Assembly (NCBI GenBank): GCA_012519695.1
Contig: JAAYPT010000093.1
Coordinates: 1-35,737 of the forward strand
DNA length: 35,737 bases
DNA from: Clostridiales bacterium
Lineage (GTDB): Bacteria; Bacillota; Clostridia; Lachnospirales; Lachnospiraceae
Reading direction: 5' to 3'
Each line of letters begins with the position of its first letter. Positions within the stretch are counted from its first letter, which is position 1. The translations under genes were made by a program, and so were the position numbers. The notes under the pieces are model-generated. The model did no database searches and was not told where the DNA came from. It saw only the letters and a program-made list of their open reading frames with translations. Below, in pieces: positions 8,988 through 16,723 of the stretch.

Positions 8988-9332
8988 ATGGAAAAGAAAG
9001 TAATGCAGACATTTCTCTATGATTTTTATGGAGAATTGCTGACAGAACACCAGCAGAATATATATGAAGATTTTGTATTGAATGATTTATCCTTAAGCGA
9101 AATCGCAGAAGAGGCGGGAATCAGCCGACAGGGCGTACATGATTTGGTGAAGCGTTGTGACAAGCTTTTAGAAGGATATGAGGAAAAGTTACATCTGCTG
9201 GAACGATTTATGAAGACAAAAGAGAAGATTACACAGATTCGTACATTGACGCGCAATTACCAGAATCAGAATGAAGCAGAGATTATGGAACAGATAGAAA
9301 ATATTTCCAATGAAATATTAGAGGAGTTATAA
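8988..9332 (+). CDS. ylxM: YlxM/p13-like SRP-associated helix-turn-helix protein
   Basis: A 114-residue protein when started at ATG 8988, which has GGTG six bases upstream. The frame is open further up to a TTG at 8910, but that extension would translate the ilvA terminator and is rejected. The segment '[24 protein letters not shown]' is a sigma-like helix-turn-helix, followed by a charged helical C-terminus. YlxM proteins are encoded next to ffh across Firmicutes and have been linked to the SRP pathway. Its stop is directly followed by the ffh start, and the ffh ribosome binding site lies in its last codons, so translation is probably coupled. Confidence 0.9.
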   Translation: MEKKVMQTFLYDFYGELLTEHQQNIYEDFVLNDLSLSEIAEEAGISRQGVHDLVKRCDKLLEGYEEKLHLLERFMKTKEKITQIRTLTRNYQNQNEAEIMEQIENISNEILEEL

Positions 9333-9333
9333 A

Positions 9334-10689
9334 ATGGCATTTGATAGCTTATCTGAAAAATTACAAAATGTATTCAAGTCCCTGCGTAGTAAGGGAAGAT
9401 TGACAGAGGATGATGTGAAGGCAGCACTGAAGGAAGTAAAGCTTGCATTGTTAGAGGCAGATGTCAATTTTAAAGTTGTAAAACAGTTTATCAAGTCTGT
9501 ACAGGAAAGAGCCATCGGGCAGGATGTTATGAATGGTTTGAACCCGGGACAGATGGTAATTAAGATTGTAAATGAAGAATTGGTAACCCTTATGGGTTCC
9601 GAAACTACCGAGATTGCATTGAATCCGGGGCAGGAAATAACTGTTATTATGATGGTAGGTCTTCAGGGTGCAGGTAAGACTACTACCACAGCAAAGATTG
9701 CCGGAAAGCTGAAACAAAAGGGTAAGAAGCCTTTACTAGTAGCTTGTGATATTTACCGTCCGGCGGCAATTCAACAGTTACAGATTAACGGTGAGAAACA
9801 AGGCATTGAAGTATTCTCTATGGGAGACGGTCATAAGCCTGTAAATATTGCCAAGGCAGCAATTGAACATGCTAAAGGCAATGGACATAACGTGGTGATT
9901 TTGGATACCGCCGGTCGTCTTCACATCGATGAAGAAATGATGCAGGAACTTCAAGAGATAAAGGAAAATGTTGAAGTACATCAGACCATATTGGTAGTAG
10001 ATGCCATGACAGGTCAGGATGCAGTCAATGTAGCAACCAACTTTAATGAAAAGATTGGAATTGACGGTGTTGTTTTGACGAAGTTAGATGGTGATACCAG
10101 AGGTGGTGCAGCATTATCTATCCGTTCCGTTACCGGAAAGCCAATTTTGTATGTTGGTATGGGAGAGAAGTTATCTGACTTAGAACAGTTTTATCCGGAT
10201 CGTATGGCGAGCCGAATTCTTGGCATGGGCGATGTTCTTACCATGATTGAGAAGGCTCAGGAAAATATAGATGAAGAAAAGGCAAAAGAGCTGGAACGCA
10301 AGATGAAAAAAGCCGAGTTTGGATTCGATGATTATTTAGAGTCCATGAACCAGATGAAAAAAATGGGTGGCTTATCCAGTGTGCTTAGTATGATGCCGGG
10401 AATTGGTGGTTCCCAGATAGCAGAAATCGAAAATGCCATGGATGAAAAGAAAATGGCACGAATTGAAGGAATTATATATTCCATGACACCAGCGGAAAGA
10501 GCCAATCCTTCCATTTTGAATCCAAGCAGAAAACGTAGAATTGCCAATGGTGCCGGAGTTGATATCAGCGAGGTAAATCGTTTGGTAAAACAGTTTGAAC
10601 AGACTAGAAAAATGATGAAACAGATGCCGGGATTAATGGGTGGTAAAGGAAAAAAACGTGGCGGATTTAAATTGCCATTTGGTTTGTAA
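9334..10689 (+). CDS. ffh: signal recognition particle protein Ffh
   Basis: A 451-residue SRP GTPase that binds signal peptides emerging from ribosomes and 4.5S/6S RNA. The N domain is residues 1-90. The G domain carries 'GLQGAGKTTT', 'DTAGRLHID' and 'TKLDGDTRGG'. The methionine-rich M domain, ending in 'MKQMPGLMGGKGKKRGG', forms the signal-peptide and RNA-binding surface. Length is normal. The ATG follows the ylxM stop by one base. A 65-base gap leads to rpsP. Confidence 0.97.
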   Translation: MAFDSLSEKLQNVFKSLRSKGRLTEDDVKAALKEVKLALLEADVNFKVVKQFIKSVQERAIGQDVMNGLNPGQMVIKIVNEELVTLMGSETTEIALNPGQEITVIMMVGLQGAGKTTTTAKIAGKLKQKGKKPLLVACDIYRPAAIQQLQINGEKQGIEVFSMGDGHKPVNIAKAAIEHAKGNGHNVVILDTAGRLHIDEEMMQELQEIKENVEVHQTILVVDAMTGQDAVNVATNFNEKIGIDGVVLTKLDGDTRGGAALSIRSVTGKPILYVGMGEKLSDLEQFYPDRMASRILGMGDVLTMIEKAQENIDEEKAKELERKMKKAEFGFDDYLESMNQMKKMGGLSSVLSMMPGIGGSQIAEIENAMDEKKMARIEGIIYSMTPAERANPSILNPSRKRRIANGAGVDISEVNRLVKQFEQTRKMMKQMPGLMGGKGKKRGGFKLPFGL

Positions 10690-10754
10690 AGCAGGTAACA
10701 GAGTTTTCTCTGATTACAAAATAGAAGAAAATAACCCAAGGAGGTGAAAGTGTA

Positions 10755-10997
10755 ATGGTAAAAATCAGATTAAGAAGAATGGGACAGAAAAAAGCTCCTT
10801 TCTATAGAATCGTTGTAGCTGATTCCAGATCTCCAAGAGATGGAAGATTCATCGAAGAAATCGGAACTTACGATCCAACAAAGGATCCAAGTGAATTTCA
10901 TGTAAATGAAGAATTAGCAAAGAAATGGTTAGCAAGCGGTGCTCAGCCTACAGAAATGGTAGGAAAGATCTTCAAAGCAGCCGGTATCGAAAAATAA
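10755..10997 (+). CDS. rpsP: 30S ribosomal protein S16
   Basis: An 80-residue basic ribosomal protein with the S16 signature '[37 protein letters not shown]' (read in parts, residues 1-38). S16 is needed for 30S assembly. A very strong AAGGAGGTGA site precedes the start. khpA follows after 18 bases, as in many Firmicutes. Confidence 0.97.
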   Translation: MVKIRLRRMGQKKAPFYRIVVADSRSPRDGRFIEEIGTYDPTKDPSEFHVNEELAKKWLASGAQPTEMVGKIFKAAGIEK

Positions 10998-11015
10998 GAT
11001 TCGTGAGGTGACGTA

Positions 11016-11246
11016 ATGAAAGAATTAGTGGAAGTAATTGCGAAAGCTCTTGTGGATCATCCGGAAGAAGTCGTAGTTACAGAATCTGAGAACGAAAAGT
11101 CTATTGTTTTAGAATTACATGTTGCCCAGCCAGATATGGGAAAAGTAATTGGAAAGCAAGGACGCATTGCCAAAGCCATTCGTTCTGTTGTGAAAGCAGC
11201 AGCAGCTAAGAGTGACAAAAAAGTAGTTGTAGATATTATACAATAA
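11016..11246 (+). CDS. khpA: KH-domain RNA-binding protein KhpA (YlqC)
   Basis: A 76-residue single KH domain with the RNA-contacting loop 'GKQG' inside 'GKVIGKQGRIAKAIRSVVKAAA'. In other Firmicutes KhpA pairs with KhpB/Jag and affects cell elongation and RNA binding; that role is carried over by homology. The conserved place between rpsP and rimM supports the call. A terminator starts seven bases after its stop. Confidence 0.93.
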   Translation: MKELVEVIAKALVDHPEEVVVTESENEKSIVLELHVAQPDMGKVIGKQGRIAKAIRSVVKAAAAKSDKKVVVDIIQ

Positions 11247-11252
11247 AGAGAT

Positions 11253-11293
11253 AAAACCCCAGTCAGATAAAGTTTTTTAGACTGGGGTTTTGT
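11253..11293 (+). terminator. intrinsic terminator between khpA and rimM
   Basis: A perfect 12-bp stem, AAAACCCCAGTC (11253-11264) with GACTGGGGTTTT (11280-11291), has a 15-base loop and its 3' arm provides the T-run. It cuts the normally continuous rpsP-rimM-trmD order in two. Confidence 0.85.
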
Positions 11294-11332
11294 TAAATGC
11301 AGAAAGAGATGTATCAGAGAAAAGGAGCAGAT

Positions 11333-11848
11333 ATGGAGGATTTACTGCAAGTCGGTGTAATTACCAATACCCATGGAGTTCGTGGTGAAGTAAAAGTATT
11401 TCCAACCACAGACGATGTAAAACGTTTTAAGAAACTAAAACAAGTGATTTTAGATACAGGAAAAGAACAGTTAGAGTTAGAAATCACACAGGTAAAATAT
11501 TTTAAAAATCTTGTAATATTGAAATTTAAGGACATTGATAATATCAATGACGTTGAAAAATATAAAGGGAAAAGTTTATTTGTTACCAGAAAAAATGCAG
11601 TGAAATGTGAAAAAGATGAGTATTTTATTGCAGACTTAATTGATATGAAGGTAGTAACAGCACAAGGCGAAGAAATCGGGACTATTGCAGATGTGCTTCA
11701 GACAGGGGCGAATGATGTTTATGTCATCAAACGTCAAGGGAAAAAAGAATTGCTACTTCCTGCAATTAAAGAATGTATTTTAAAGGTAGATATGAAAGAA
11801 CGAGTAATGCAGGTATTTGTAATGCCTGGATTAGATGATGAAGAGTAG
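11333..11848 (+). CDS. rimM: 16S rRNA processing and ribosome maturation factor RimM
   Basis: A 171-residue protein that binds S19 in the 30S head and aids 16S maturation. It contains the N-terminal '[16 protein letters not shown]' block and the C-terminal PRC-barrel block '[11 protein letters not shown]...[16 protein letters not shown]' and '[10 protein letters not shown]'. ATG 11333 is chosen because AAAGGAG lies just upstream; an earlier in-frame ATG at 11297 has a terminator arm where its ribosome binding site should be. It ends eight bases before trmD. Confidence 0.95.
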   Translation: MEDLLQVGVITNTHGVRGEVKVFPTTDDVKRFKKLKQVILDTGKEQLELEITQVKYFKNLVILKFKDIDNINDVEKYKGKSLFVTRKNAVKCEKDEYFIADLIDMKVVTAQGEEIGTIADVLQTGANDVYVIKRQGKKELLLPAIKECILKVDMKERVMQVFVMPGLDDEE

Positions 11849-11856
11849 GTGGCAGA

Positions 11857-13305
11857 ATGAACTTTTATATACTGACGTTATTTCCAGAAATGGTGATGAA
11901 CGGTTTAAATACCAGTATCATAGGGAGAGCGTCAAAGGCAGGTTATTTAAATATTGAAGCAATCGATATACGAGATTATGCCCGGAATAAACATCATAAA
12001 GTAGACGATTATCCTTATGGTGGAGGAGCAGGAATGTTAATGCAGGCACAACCGGTCTACGATGCATGGGATTCAGTGACAAAGAGAACAGGAAAAAAAG
12101 TTCGTACTGTTTATCTTACTCCCCAGGGAAGAAGGTTCGACCAACCACTTGCGAAAGAGCTTGCAAAAGAAGAAGATTTAATTTTGCTTTGCGGACATTA
12201 TGAGGGAATTGATGAACGAGTGTTAGAAGAAGTAGTTACTGACTATGTTTCTATCGGAGACTATGTATTGACCGGTGGAGAACTGGGTGCAATGGTAATG
12301 GTAGATGCCATTTCCCGTATGGTACCCGGTGTATTAAAAAATGAATTTTCCGGGGTAACAGAGTCATTAGAAGGCAATCTACTAGAATATCCCCAGTATA
12401 GTCGTCCGGAGGTATGGCAGGGAAAACAAGTGCCGGAAGTATTATTATCAGGCAATCAGAAAAACATAGATGCCTGGCGGTTAGAACAATCCATAGAAAG
12501 AACAAAAGAACGCAGACCGGATTTATATCAAAAATATGAAGAAATGCAGGAATGTAGGGAATTGCTTCGTCAGCAAAAGTTATTGCACATGGATATGACA
12601 GAACTCATAGAACGGGGACAGGCAGAATTGCTTTATGCCCAAGGGAAAAATATATGCTTGCGGGATACGGTAAGCGGAATTGTGTTTTTATCAGTAGAAG
12701 ATGCGAAAAACGGAAAAGAAATGGTAGAAACAGTAATCGTTAGGGAAAAACCGGAGTTATTAGTAATACATCAGGAATATATGGTTCCCGTCATAGAAAA
12801 GATGTTACAAGGAGAGGTGTTTGTAGCATGTCATCAGTTTGTCTATACGAAGCGGGAAAAGCTTCCAATCACCGGATTGTATCGACTGGATGGAAAAAGC
12901 GAAGAGCATCAGATACAGATTCGCAAATTAGATATGCAACACCTTGAAATTGCAAACGAGCATTATGGTATGATGGATGATCCAGGATATATTCAAGGGC
13001 GAATTGAAGCAGGTAAAATGTTCGGAGCTTTTTATGGAGAAACACTTGCAGGATTTATCGGATTACATGAAGAGGGAAGTCTTGGAATGTTAGAAGTATT
13101 GCCGGAGTATCGTGGAAGACATATTGGAAAAGCACTGGAAACATATCTGATTAACGATTGTCTGGAACACGGTTTTACTCCATTTACACAAGTGGTAGAA
13201 GGAAATGAAATATCCATGAAATTGCAGGAATCGCTAGGGCTTTGTAAGGCAAAGCAAAAGGTATATTTTATGGAAAAAATGCTTTACAACACAAGTGATT
13301 TATGA
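11857..13305 (+). CDS. trmD: TrmD (tRNA m1G37 methyltransferase) fused to a GNAT-like acetyltransferase domain
   Basis: This 482-residue protein is twice the usual TrmD length (about 240). Residues 1-240 form a complete TrmD, the enzyme that methylates G37 of tRNAs to prevent frameshifting. They show 'YPYGGGAGM' (52-60), 'HYEGIDER' and the trefoil-knot SAM loop 'SIGDYVLTGGE' (132-142). After 'WRLEQSIERTKERRPDLY' the frame continues without a break through about 90 residues of unassigned sequence. A GNAT-like region follows (about 340-475), with 'MLEVLPEYRGRHIGKALE' matching the acetyl-CoA loop (RGRHIGK at 419-425) and 'GFTPFTQVVEGNEISMKLQESLG' resembling FR47-type acetyltransferases. The acetyl acceptor is unknown. 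The stop TGA is followed immediately in frame by TAA. Confidence 0.9.
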   Translation: MNFYILTLFPEMVMNGLNTSIIGRASKAGYLNIEAIDIRDYARNKHHKVDDYPYGGGAGMLMQAQPVYDAWDSVTKRTGKKVRTVYLTPQGRRFDQPLAKELAKEEDLILLCGHYEGIDERVLEEVVTDYVSIGDYVLTGGELGAMVMVDAISRMVPGVLKNEFSGVTESLEGNLLEYPQYSRPEVWQGKQVPEVLLSGNQKNIDAWRLEQSIERTKERRPDLYQKYEEMQECRELLRQQKLLHMDMTELIERGQAELLYAQGKNICLRDTVSGIVFLSVEDAKNGKEMVETVIVREKPELLVIHQEYMVPVIEKMLQGEVFVACHQFVYTKREKLPITGLYRLDGKSEEHQIQIRKLDMQHLEIANEHYGMMDDPGYIQGRIEAGKMFGAFYGETLAGFIGLHEEGSLGMLEVLPEYRGRHIGKALETYLINDCLEHGFTPFTQVVEGNEISMKLQESLGLCKAKQKVYFMEKMLYNTSDL

Positions 13306-13311
13306 TAAACT
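13283..13311 (+). promoter_or_regulatory. candidate promoter for rplS at the trmD stop
   Basis: TTTACA (13283-13288) and TAAACT (13306-13311) are 17 bases apart; the -10 begins right after the trmD stop codon. A start near 13318 would produce a transcript beginning with the hairpin leader of rplS. The -10 matches four of six bases, so this is moderate evidence. Confidence 0.4.
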
Positions 13312-13332
13312 ATAACAGTTGTGAATAAACAC

Positions 13333-13370
13333 GATGGTCCTCTGATACGAATAGGCGTATTAAGAACATC
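13333..13370 (+). ncRNA. probable L19 (rplS) leader hairpin
   Basis: GATG (13333-13336) pairs with CATC (13367-13370), and TGATACG (13343-13349) pairs with CGTATTA (13356-13362, one wobble) around a six-base loop. An asymmetric internal loop, GTCCTC opposite AGAA, separates the two stems. The position, shape and 'GGTCC-CTG ... AAGAACA' pattern resemble the L19 leader element described upstream of rplS in Firmicutes, where excess L19 is thought to bind its own mRNA. The identification is from memory and needs a covariance-model check. Confidence 0.45.
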
Positions 13371-13392
13371 CAATATATAGGAGGTCACAAGA

Positions 13393-13746
13393 ATGAACGC
13401 AGCAGAAATTATTAAGAACATTGAACAGGAACAGTTAAAGGCAGAAGTACCTGAATTTAACGTAGGTGATACCGTAAAAGTTTATGGTAAAATCAAAGAA
13501 GGAAACCGTGAAAGAATTCAGGTTTTCGAAGGAATCGTATTAAAGAAACAGGGCGGAAGCAACAGAGAGACATTTACTGTAAGAAAATTCTCTAATGGTG
13601 TTGGTGTTGAAAAGACATGGCCATTACATTCCCCTAACGTTGAAAAAGTAGAAGTAGTACGTTTCGGTAAAGTAAGACGTGCAAAATTGAACTACTTAAG
13701 AGACCGTGTAGGTAAGAAAGCAAAAGTAAAAGAATTAGTAAAATAA
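13393..13746 (+). CDS. rplS: 50S ribosomal protein L19
   Basis: A 117-residue ribosomal protein at the subunit interface. It shows '[29 protein letters not shown]', '[24 protein letters not shown]' and '[22 protein letters not shown]' (each read as part of the family pattern). AGGAGG lies eight bases before the ATG. It is probably expressed from its own promoter and leader besides read-through from trmD, and a strong terminator follows. Confidence 0.97.
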   Translation: MNAAEIIKNIEQEQLKAEVPEFNVGDTVKVYGKIKEGNRERIQVFEGIVLKKQGGSNRETFTVRKFSNGVGVEKTWPLHSPNVEKVEVVRFGKVRRAKLNYLRDRVGKKAKVKELVK

Positions 13747-13766
13747 TTCAACAGAGAATGAACAAG

Positions 13767-13800
13767 AAAGGGACAAGTACGATGGTAGTTGTCCCTTTTA
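13767..13800 (+). terminator. intrinsic terminator after rplS
   Basis: A 10-bp perfect stem, AAAGGGACAA (13767-13776) with TTGTCCCTTT (13789-13798), has a 12-base loop and a short T-run. It closes the rimM-trmD-rplS block. A small second hairpin, AGAAC with GTTCT followed by TTT, lies just beyond, near 13810-13826. Confidence 0.8.
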
Positions 13801-13840
13801 TCATAAGTAGAACCAAAAAGTTCTTTTAGTGGAGTAGAAT

Positions 13841-14425
13841 ATGAGAAGAAGATCTGGTGGATTAAATTTTAATCGAAGAAAAAGAAAAGTGAATACAGCA
13901 TTGCTTAAGGAGATTGGCATTTGGACAGGAGAGATTCTGGCAGTAATGCTAATAGCAGTGGCGTTGGTATTATTTATAGGTTTCCGCATAAAGGTGGTAG
14001 GAGCATCTATGTCTCCAACACTGGAAAGCGGAGAAGAAATATTGGTAAATCGTTTTCGATACAAGATTTTTAGCCCAAAGCAAAATGACTTAATTGTATT
14101 TTTACCAAACGGAAATGAAAAGTCACATTATTATATTAAGCGTGTGATCGCATGCCCTGGGGATAAAGTACAGATTAAAGATGGCGTGGTTTATGTAAAT
14201 GGGAAAAAGTTTGATGAAAAGGTTGCGGTAGCAAATATAGAAAATCCACTTTTGGCAGAAAATGAGATTACCGTAGGAGAAGATGAATATTTTGTGCTGG
14301 GAGATAACCGCAATAACAGTGAGGATAGTCGTTATGCCAGCATTGGAAACGTAAAAAAGGAGTATATTGTAGGAAAAGCATGGTTTGTGGTGTCCCCGTG
14401 GGGAAAATTTGGATTTATTAAATAG
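13841..14425 (+). CDS. lepB: signal peptidase I, first copy
   Basis: A 194-residue membrane peptidase that removes signal peptides from secreted proteins. A basic cytoplasmic N-terminus (residues 1-18, many Arg/Lys) precedes one membrane segment (about 28-48). The catalytic dyad is Ser56 in 'GASMSPTLESG' and Lys100 in 'YYIKRVIACPGDKV', and the C-terminal box 'VLGDNRNNSEDSR' is intact. GTGGAG is present upstream of the ATG. A second, distinct copy lies 0.9 kb downstream on the other side of rbgA. Confidence 0.93.
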   Translation: MRRRSGGLNFNRRKRKVNTALLKEIGIWTGEILAVMLIAVALVLFIGFRIKVVGASMSPTLESGEEILVNRFRYKIFSPKQNDLIVFLPNGNEKSHYYIKRVIACPGDKVQIKDGVVYVNGKKFDEKVAVANIENPLLAENEITVGEDEYFVLGDNRNNSEDSRYASIGNVKKEYIVGKAWFVVSPWGKFGFIK

Positions 14426-14439
14426 TAAGGAGAGATACA

Positions 14440-15285
14440 ATGCATTTTCAATGGTATCCAGGGCATATGACCAAGGCAAAGCGTCAAATGCAGGAAGATA
14501 TAAAACTGATAGATTTAGTAATTGAGTTAGTAGATGCAAGAATTCCATTAAGCAGTCGGAATCCGGATATTGACGAACTTGGGAAAAACAAAGCGAGACT
14601 TATTCTGATGAACAAAGCAGATTTGGCAAGTGATGAGCAGACAAGACGTTGGTCAGAGTATTTTCGCAACAAGGGATTCTATGTTGTGAAGCTGGATGCC
14701 CGTAGTAAGGCTGGGATGAAGGCAATTAATGATGTGATTATGGAAGCATGTAAGGAAAAAATCGAGCGAGATAGAAGACGAGGAATTAAGAATCGTCCGG
14801 TTCGTGCAATGGTGGTAGGAATTCCTAATGTAGGAAAATCAACATTTATTAATACATATGCCGGAAAGGCATGTGCCAAAACCGGAAATAAGCCGGGAGT
14901 TACCAAAGGAAAACAATGGATACGTTTAAATAAAAATGTAGAGCTTTTAGATACACCGGGAATCCTGTGGCCGAAGTTTGAAGACCAGCAGGTAGGACTT
15001 CGTCTGGCATTGATTGGTTCCATTAAGGATGAAATTTTAAATATTGATGAACTTTCCTTAGAACTGATACGAATCATTCAGAAAAACTATCCGGGAATCT
15101 TAGCAGCACGGTATGAACTTGAAGAAGAAAAAGATGCGGTAGAGGTGTTAGAGCAGATAGCCAGAAACCGCAATTGTGTGCAAAAAGGCAATGAGTTGGA
15201 TTATAGCAAGGCAGCCCTTCTGGTAATCGATGAATTCCGTAGTGGACGGCTTGGAAAAATAACTCTTGAATTTCCAGAAGGATAA
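14440..15285 (+). CDS. rbgA: ribosome biogenesis GTPase RbgA (YlqF)
   Basis: A 281-residue GTPase needed for late assembly of the 50S subunit in Firmicutes. The order of GTPase motifs is circularly permuted, the hallmark of this family: G4 'NKAD' at 58-61 comes before G1 'GIPNVGKST' at 127-135 and G3 'DTPGILWP'. The N-terminal 'QWYPGHMTKAKRQM' is also diagnostic. AAGGAGAG precedes the ATG, 14 bases after lepB. The rbgA-rnhB-ylqG-ylqH order matches Bacillus, here with a second lepB inserted. Confidence 0.96.
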   Translation: MHFQWYPGHMTKAKRQMQEDIKLIDLVIELVDARIPLSSRNPDIDELGKNKARLILMNKADLASDEQTRRWSEYFRNKGFYVVKLDARSKAGMKAINDVIMEACKEKIERDRRRGIKNRPVRAMVVGIPNVGKSTFINTYAGKACAKTGNKPGVTKGKQWIRLNKNVELLDTPGILWPKFEDQQVGLRLALIGSIKDEILNIDELSLELIRIIQKNYPGILAARYELEEEKDAVEVLEQIARNRNCVQKGNELDYSKAALLVIDEFRSGRLGKITLEFPEG

Positions 15286-15332
15286 GGGTAGAATAAAAGC
15301 GATAGAATTTATAAATAGAAAAGAGAAGCTAA

Positions 15333-15887
15333 ATGGAAAAAGAAAAAAAGAAGATTAACTTGAAAGATACCGTTGGTTTTATTATATATATCGCTGTTGT
15401 ATTTGTGATTACCTATTTGGTAATTACTTATGTGGGGCAGAGAACCGAAGTAATCGGAACTTCTATGGAGTATACGCTAAGTGATGGGGACAATTTGATT
15501 GTAGATAAAATATCTTATCGTTTTCATGATCCGGAGCGGTTTGATATTATCGTGTTCCCATACCAGTATAAAGAGGATACTTATTATATCAAAAGAATCA
15601 TAGGATTGCCTGGAGAAACAGTACAAATCGATGATAATGGAACCATTTATATTGATGGAAAAGAATTAAAAGAATCTTACGGAAGAGAAATTATCAAGAA
15701 TCCCGGAACAGCTGCAGAGCCTATTAAGCTTGGAGAAGGAGAATATTTTGTACTGGGAGATAATCGAAATGCCAGCTCCGATAGCAGGGACCCAAGTGTG
15801 GGAATCATCAAACGAGATGAGATTGTAGGTCGGGCATGGCTTCGGATTTATCCATTTTCTAAATTTGGATTTATAAAACATAAGTAA
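15333..15887 (+). CDS. lepB: signal peptidase I, second copy
   Basis: A 184-residue signal peptidase with a Lys-rich N-terminus, one membrane segment (about 14-34), catalytic Ser44 and Lys87, and the box 'VLGDNRNASSDSRD'. The serine motif reads SMEYTL rather than the usual SMxPTL, so the normally conserved proline is tyrosine. The dyad itself is intact, so activity is expected. It is clearly diverged from the lepB copy upstream of rbgA and is not a recent duplication. Substrate preference cannot be told from sequence. Confidence 0.92.
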   Translation: MEKEKKKINLKDTVGFIIYIAVVFVITYLVITYVGQRTEVIGTSMEYTLSDGDNLIVDKISYRFHDPERFDIIVFPYQYKEDTYYIKRIIGLPGETVQIDDNGTIYIDGKELKESYGREIIKNPGTAAEPIKLGEGEYFVLGDNRNASSDSRDPSVGIIKRDEIVGRAWLRIYPFSKFGFIKHK

Positions 15888-15904
15888 AGATAGAGGATAA
15901 AAGT

Positions 15905-16669
15905 GTGAGTGAATTAAAGAAAATTGGGGTAATAAAAGAAGAATTACAGGCAGCAGAGGAAACGATGCTGCCTTCTTTTATTACAGAATATCAAAAAGAT
16001 GAACGTGCCGGAGTTCAAAAATTGGTGCAGCAGGCACAGAAAAGATTAGATAATCTGGCAAAAGAACGAGCGCGAATTGAAACGTTAAAGAAATACGAAA
16101 GAGAGTATGAAGCCTGTGGTTATATTTGCGGAATTGATGAAGTGGGAAGAGGTCCACTTGCAGGGCCGGTAGTAGCAGGAGCAGTAATATTACCAAAGGA
16201 TTGTAATATTTTATATATCAATGATTCTAAGAAATTAAGCGAAAAGAAACGAGAAGAATTGTATGATATTATTATGGAACAGGCAGTTGCAACCGGAATT
16301 GGAATGGTAGGGCCGGGAAGAATTGATGAAATCAATATTTTACAGGCAACTTATGAAGCCATGCGGGAGGCTATTCATAATCTGTCAGTAACACCCGATA
16401 TATTATTAAATGATGCAGTTACCATTCCGGAAGTACCAATTCACCAGATACCTATTATTAAAGGAGATGCAAAGAGTATATCCATTGGTGCTGCCAGTAT
16501 CATTGCAAAAGTAACCAGAGATCGTCTTATGGTGGAATATGATAAAGTAATGCCGGAGTATGGATTTGCCTCTAATAAGGGATATGGTTCTAAAGAGCAT
16601 ATTGAAGCATTGAAAAAATATGGACCATCACCAATTCACAGACGGAGCTTTATAACGCATTTCTGCTAA
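15905..16669 (+). CDS. rnhB: ribonuclease HII
   Basis: A 254-residue enzyme that cuts the RNA strand of RNA-DNA hybrids and removes single ribonucleotides from DNA. The catalytic 'GIDEVGRGPLAGP' gives Asp78 and Glu79, and 'NDSKKLSEKKRE' and 'SIIAKVTRDRLM' are conserved blocks. About 70 extra N-terminal residues precede the catalytic domain, as in Bacillus RnhB. The start is GTG at 15905, supported by AGAGGA upstream and an 18-base distance from the second lepB. Confidence 0.95.
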   Translation: MSELKKIGVIKEELQAAEETMLPSFITEYQKDERAGVQKLVQQAQKRLDNLAKERARIETLKKYEREYEACGYICGIDEVGRGPLAGPVVAGAVILPKDCNILYINDSKKLSEKKREELYDIIMEQAVATGIGMVGPGRIDEINILQATYEAMREAIHNLSVTPDILLNDAVTIPEVPIHQIPIIKGDAKSISIGAASIIAKVTRDRLMVEYDKVMPEYGFASNKGYGSKEHIEALKKYGPSPIHRRSFITHFC

Positions 16670-16723
16670 GAAAAGGGAACTTTGTGTACTGTAAAAAGAG
16701 ACGAGAAAGAAAAGGGAGAAGCT

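Noticed and set aside
11297-11332. 12-residue N-terminal extension of RimM
   Set aside because: The upstream region is the arm of a terminator; ATG 11333 has AAAGGAG at proper spacing and matches the family start.
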